Positions 61,618 through 64,000 of a stretch of 64,000 nucleotides of DNA are shown piece by piece. The stretch comes from Morinoia aosen (lineage: Eukaryota > Arthropoda > Malacostraca > Amphipoda > Talitridae). The stretch's first letter is position 1. Each line of letters opens with the position of its first letter. The stretch covers positions 49,975,602 to 50,039,601 of the forward strand of contig CM059563.1 of assembly GCA_030386875.1 (NCBI GenBank), read 5' to 3'. The notes beneath the pieces are model-generated. The model searched no databases. It saw only the letters and a list, made by a program, of their open reading frames with translations, and was not told the DNA's origin. The translations under genes and the position numbers were made by a program.

Positions 61618-64000
61618 ACTACAGTTCTATGAAAAAACTATGAGATGATGCAAATTACATCGAACAAAATAACTAAAATTAATACGCTACAATAATGGAA
61701 TGTGCCAGCGATGATTATCGCATTCACAGCAATCATAATCCAAAAATGTCACAATACAAATGATAATGTTCCCCTGACAGAAAAACATATTTTTTCATGG
61801 TATTTAAATGTATCCATAGTTTACCTGATTGGTTACATTCCATTCAGAGTATGATGAACGCAAGTTAAATGAATTATGAAACTAATGTAACCTCGAACAT
61901 AGAAACATTTGCCTAATCTCGCATTAACGAGCAAACAAAGATCAGTGGACACTTGCCGAAGACAGGTGTAACAGAATATAACGCGTGACGCAAGAAAATT
62001 TAGTATGAAACGCATTCAGGTAACTTTCATAACCTGCACTGATTGCACAAAAATTTTCTTCGTATAATGAATAGTTAGCTCATAGTGGTGAACGAACAAG
62101 AATGAATAAGATTCAGAAGTGCGACGAGTATACCGACACTTCAATGATCCATGAGAACACAGATCGATCTCTACATTCAGGACAGTAAGCGAGAACTACT
62201 CATCGTGGAAAATACAACATAAATTTAAAGTATAAAGGAATTCAAACAAAGAAGTGAGAGTGCGCAGGCACAAAAATTCTTCACCATGATCGTGCCTTAC
62301 GCACAGCTGAGCAAAGCAAGCCCAGTTGGTCAGACCTCACAGCTGTCTTATGTCTTCCGTATAGGGTAAGTAGAGAAAACGTGCTTCAGCAGCTGGCAAC
62401 ACACGATCCAAGTATATACAATACGAATTGGTACATTATCAACTCAGAGCACATATCGAAGCAATTATAATTGAACATCAGAGAATGCATTTAAGTTTAA
62501 CGTACGCATAAAGAACATTACCAGCGTTCAAAAACTGAGCAGTATTAGCAGGAATTATAAATATCAGTATAACTCAAGACAGGAAATTCAATGGTTAAAA
62601 GGATACCCATTCAACCGCAAAAAGAACACCAAATGTAAACACGGAGCGAAAAAACACGAAGCCATCAAGACTACTGCTACCATGACATATGAACAATAGT
62701 AGGAGTGCAAAAATTTTACAAAGTATTGGACAAAAAAATTACGATTAAGACAATTGTTCCAAGCGAATAATAAAGGATAAGACTACCGCATGAGCCGTGG
62801 CTAATGAGAAGCAAAAACTGAATGCAAGAATAGGCCGACGCCTAGGCGCTGTGATCCTACGCTTGACAGGCGACATTCTCAGGCCTGAGCATGTCCTTGA
62901 AGGTCACACAACTGTGTGCGCACATTGTCAGGGAAAAATCGTTCTTTACCGGCTTGGTTTACTGAATTGAAACGGTGAAAGACCAACAGCTTGATCGGTG
63001 AGGTGTGCCCCTTTTACTCCCACACACCAGCCGCAGCGCTCTGTGTCGTTGCTGCACTCGGCCGACGCTGCTGTTATGTCAGTGCGATGATGTGCTCAGC
63101 AATGGTGCTTCTGTCGTTGCAGCATTGAAATCGACTTCTCGAAGTATTTCATCTTCAACACTGTGTTGATTGCACATTAAATAAAACCTTCAACCGTCGC
63201 TCCTGCCTTTGAATTTGCTCATTTATGTCGAGTGAACGTAAAGTTGAAATTAAGGTTCTAGTGTTGTCAGAACTCGCTACAACAAAAGTCACAGAACAAC
63301 AGATCAGTGATACTTCCACAGCTGCAGCAGAAGAATTGCTTTTATGTACGCCGCTGTCATGGCGGATGCCTGCTAGAGTGCAGTAAATACATAAACGTCC
63401 AGGATTCAAGCTGCGCTGTGTGGGCAGATAAACTTTGGCTCGGCTCGCATGCTAATACGCAGATACAAACGCAGCGACTTCGCCTTGCAACAGGATAAAG
63501 AAGAACGAGCACTACGACTACGAAGTGATCAGCCTTGAAGACCATAAAAATACTGGGATAATATTTTGCATAGCGCTTTTAATTACCTCACGAAGAACTA
63601 AAAAACTTCAGAATTAACGAAATACGAGTACTGCACTTGGAAAAAACTCTTATTGCAAATTTTCCAGAACTCATGACAGATCACGATTGAATTCCCATTA
63701 ATTTGAAAAACAATTTTCAGAACTACAAATCTTAGAAACGCACATGAAATTTCTCGCACCTAACAGCACGACTGAAAGCATCGCATAAAAGCAACGTGTC
63801 GCAATAAATACGAGGAAATATAAATATAAATAAACACGAGGAAATATAAATATCTCATATCAGCGATCAAGTGCGATACAGTTTGTACGTGGCTTAGTAC
63901 TGGTTTCACGACACAACAGTGATGAGGGGCTGTCACAGATCTCTTTACTGAACTGAATACTAGCCAGTTGGTGACATCAACTTGGTACTTATATTAAGGA
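61618..64000. other. Unassigned sequence with GC islands
   Basis: CpG-rich patches at about 62830-63080 and weaker at 63330-63500. A small direct duplication of ACGAGGAAATATAAATAT lies at about 63809-63855. No gene or repeat S copy seen to the end of the window. Confidence 0.4.

Noticed and set aside
62068..62100. tRNA A-box-like motif (TAGCTCATAGTGG)
   Set aside because: No B-box-like sequence or cloverleaf stems follow at the right distance.
1..64000. CRISPR arrays, bacterial operons, phage or plasmid functions
   Set aside because: No regularly spaced repeat array, no dense coding and no ribosome-binding-site pattern. The retroposons, MITEs and composition are those of a eukaryotic nuclear genome.

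Overview
This is AT-rich, repeat-rich DNA from a eukaryotic nuclear genome, most likely an arthropod with a large, gene-poor genome. That guess rests on the scarcity of open frames (none above 221 codons), the heavy load of short non-autonomous transposons, and many elements with TTAA-type (piggyBac-like) ends. I recognise no conserved protein-coding gene, tRNA, rRNA or other structured RNA. The window reads like intergenic DNA or the inside of a very long intron.

The dominant feature is one short dispersed repeat of about 335-375 bp, called here repeat S. I count 22 copies or fragments between 446 and 60742, roughly one per 3 kb. The right-hand end of full copies is a short GC palindrome (CCCCTGAGGGG) preceded by a small hairpin (GATACAATAGTTGTATC). 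The left-hand end is a run of short AT-rich repeats (TTAGATTAGATGTTAG-like). Target-site duplications of 9-16 bp can be read round several copies (3466-3481/3851-3866, 41622-41636/42013-42027, 43473-43486/43825-43838 and others), and several copies are cut short at the right-hand end. Together this indicates a SINE-like retroposon whose sense strand is the minus strand. All 22 copies lie in the same orientation.

A second layer consists of TTAA-type DNA elements: an 852-bp element (13497-14348), a 1331-bp element (35710-37040), a 221-bp MITE with perfect 14-bp inverted ends (27809-28029), a 214-221-bp family (901-1114, 30585-30805, 31571-31788) and a 259-bp pair (7571-7829, 8339-8597). Three of these sit inside repeat S copies, two of them at the same TTAA position of the repeat. 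A separate hairpin MITE lies at 14658-14880. There is also a 35-bp minisatellite (40713-40902), a 26-bp short tandem repeat (61554-61617), a TA microsatellite and two poly-C tracts.

The rest is AT-rich unique-looking sequence broken by about twenty short GC- and CpG-rich islands. The largest island (about 24.9-26.4 kb) lies in the longest stretch without repeat S (19.75-28.79 kb) and holds the longest open frame, on the minus strand and ending near a plausible splice donor. If the window contains a real exon or promoter, that is the best place to look. All coordinates of diverged copies are read by eye and may be off by several bases.
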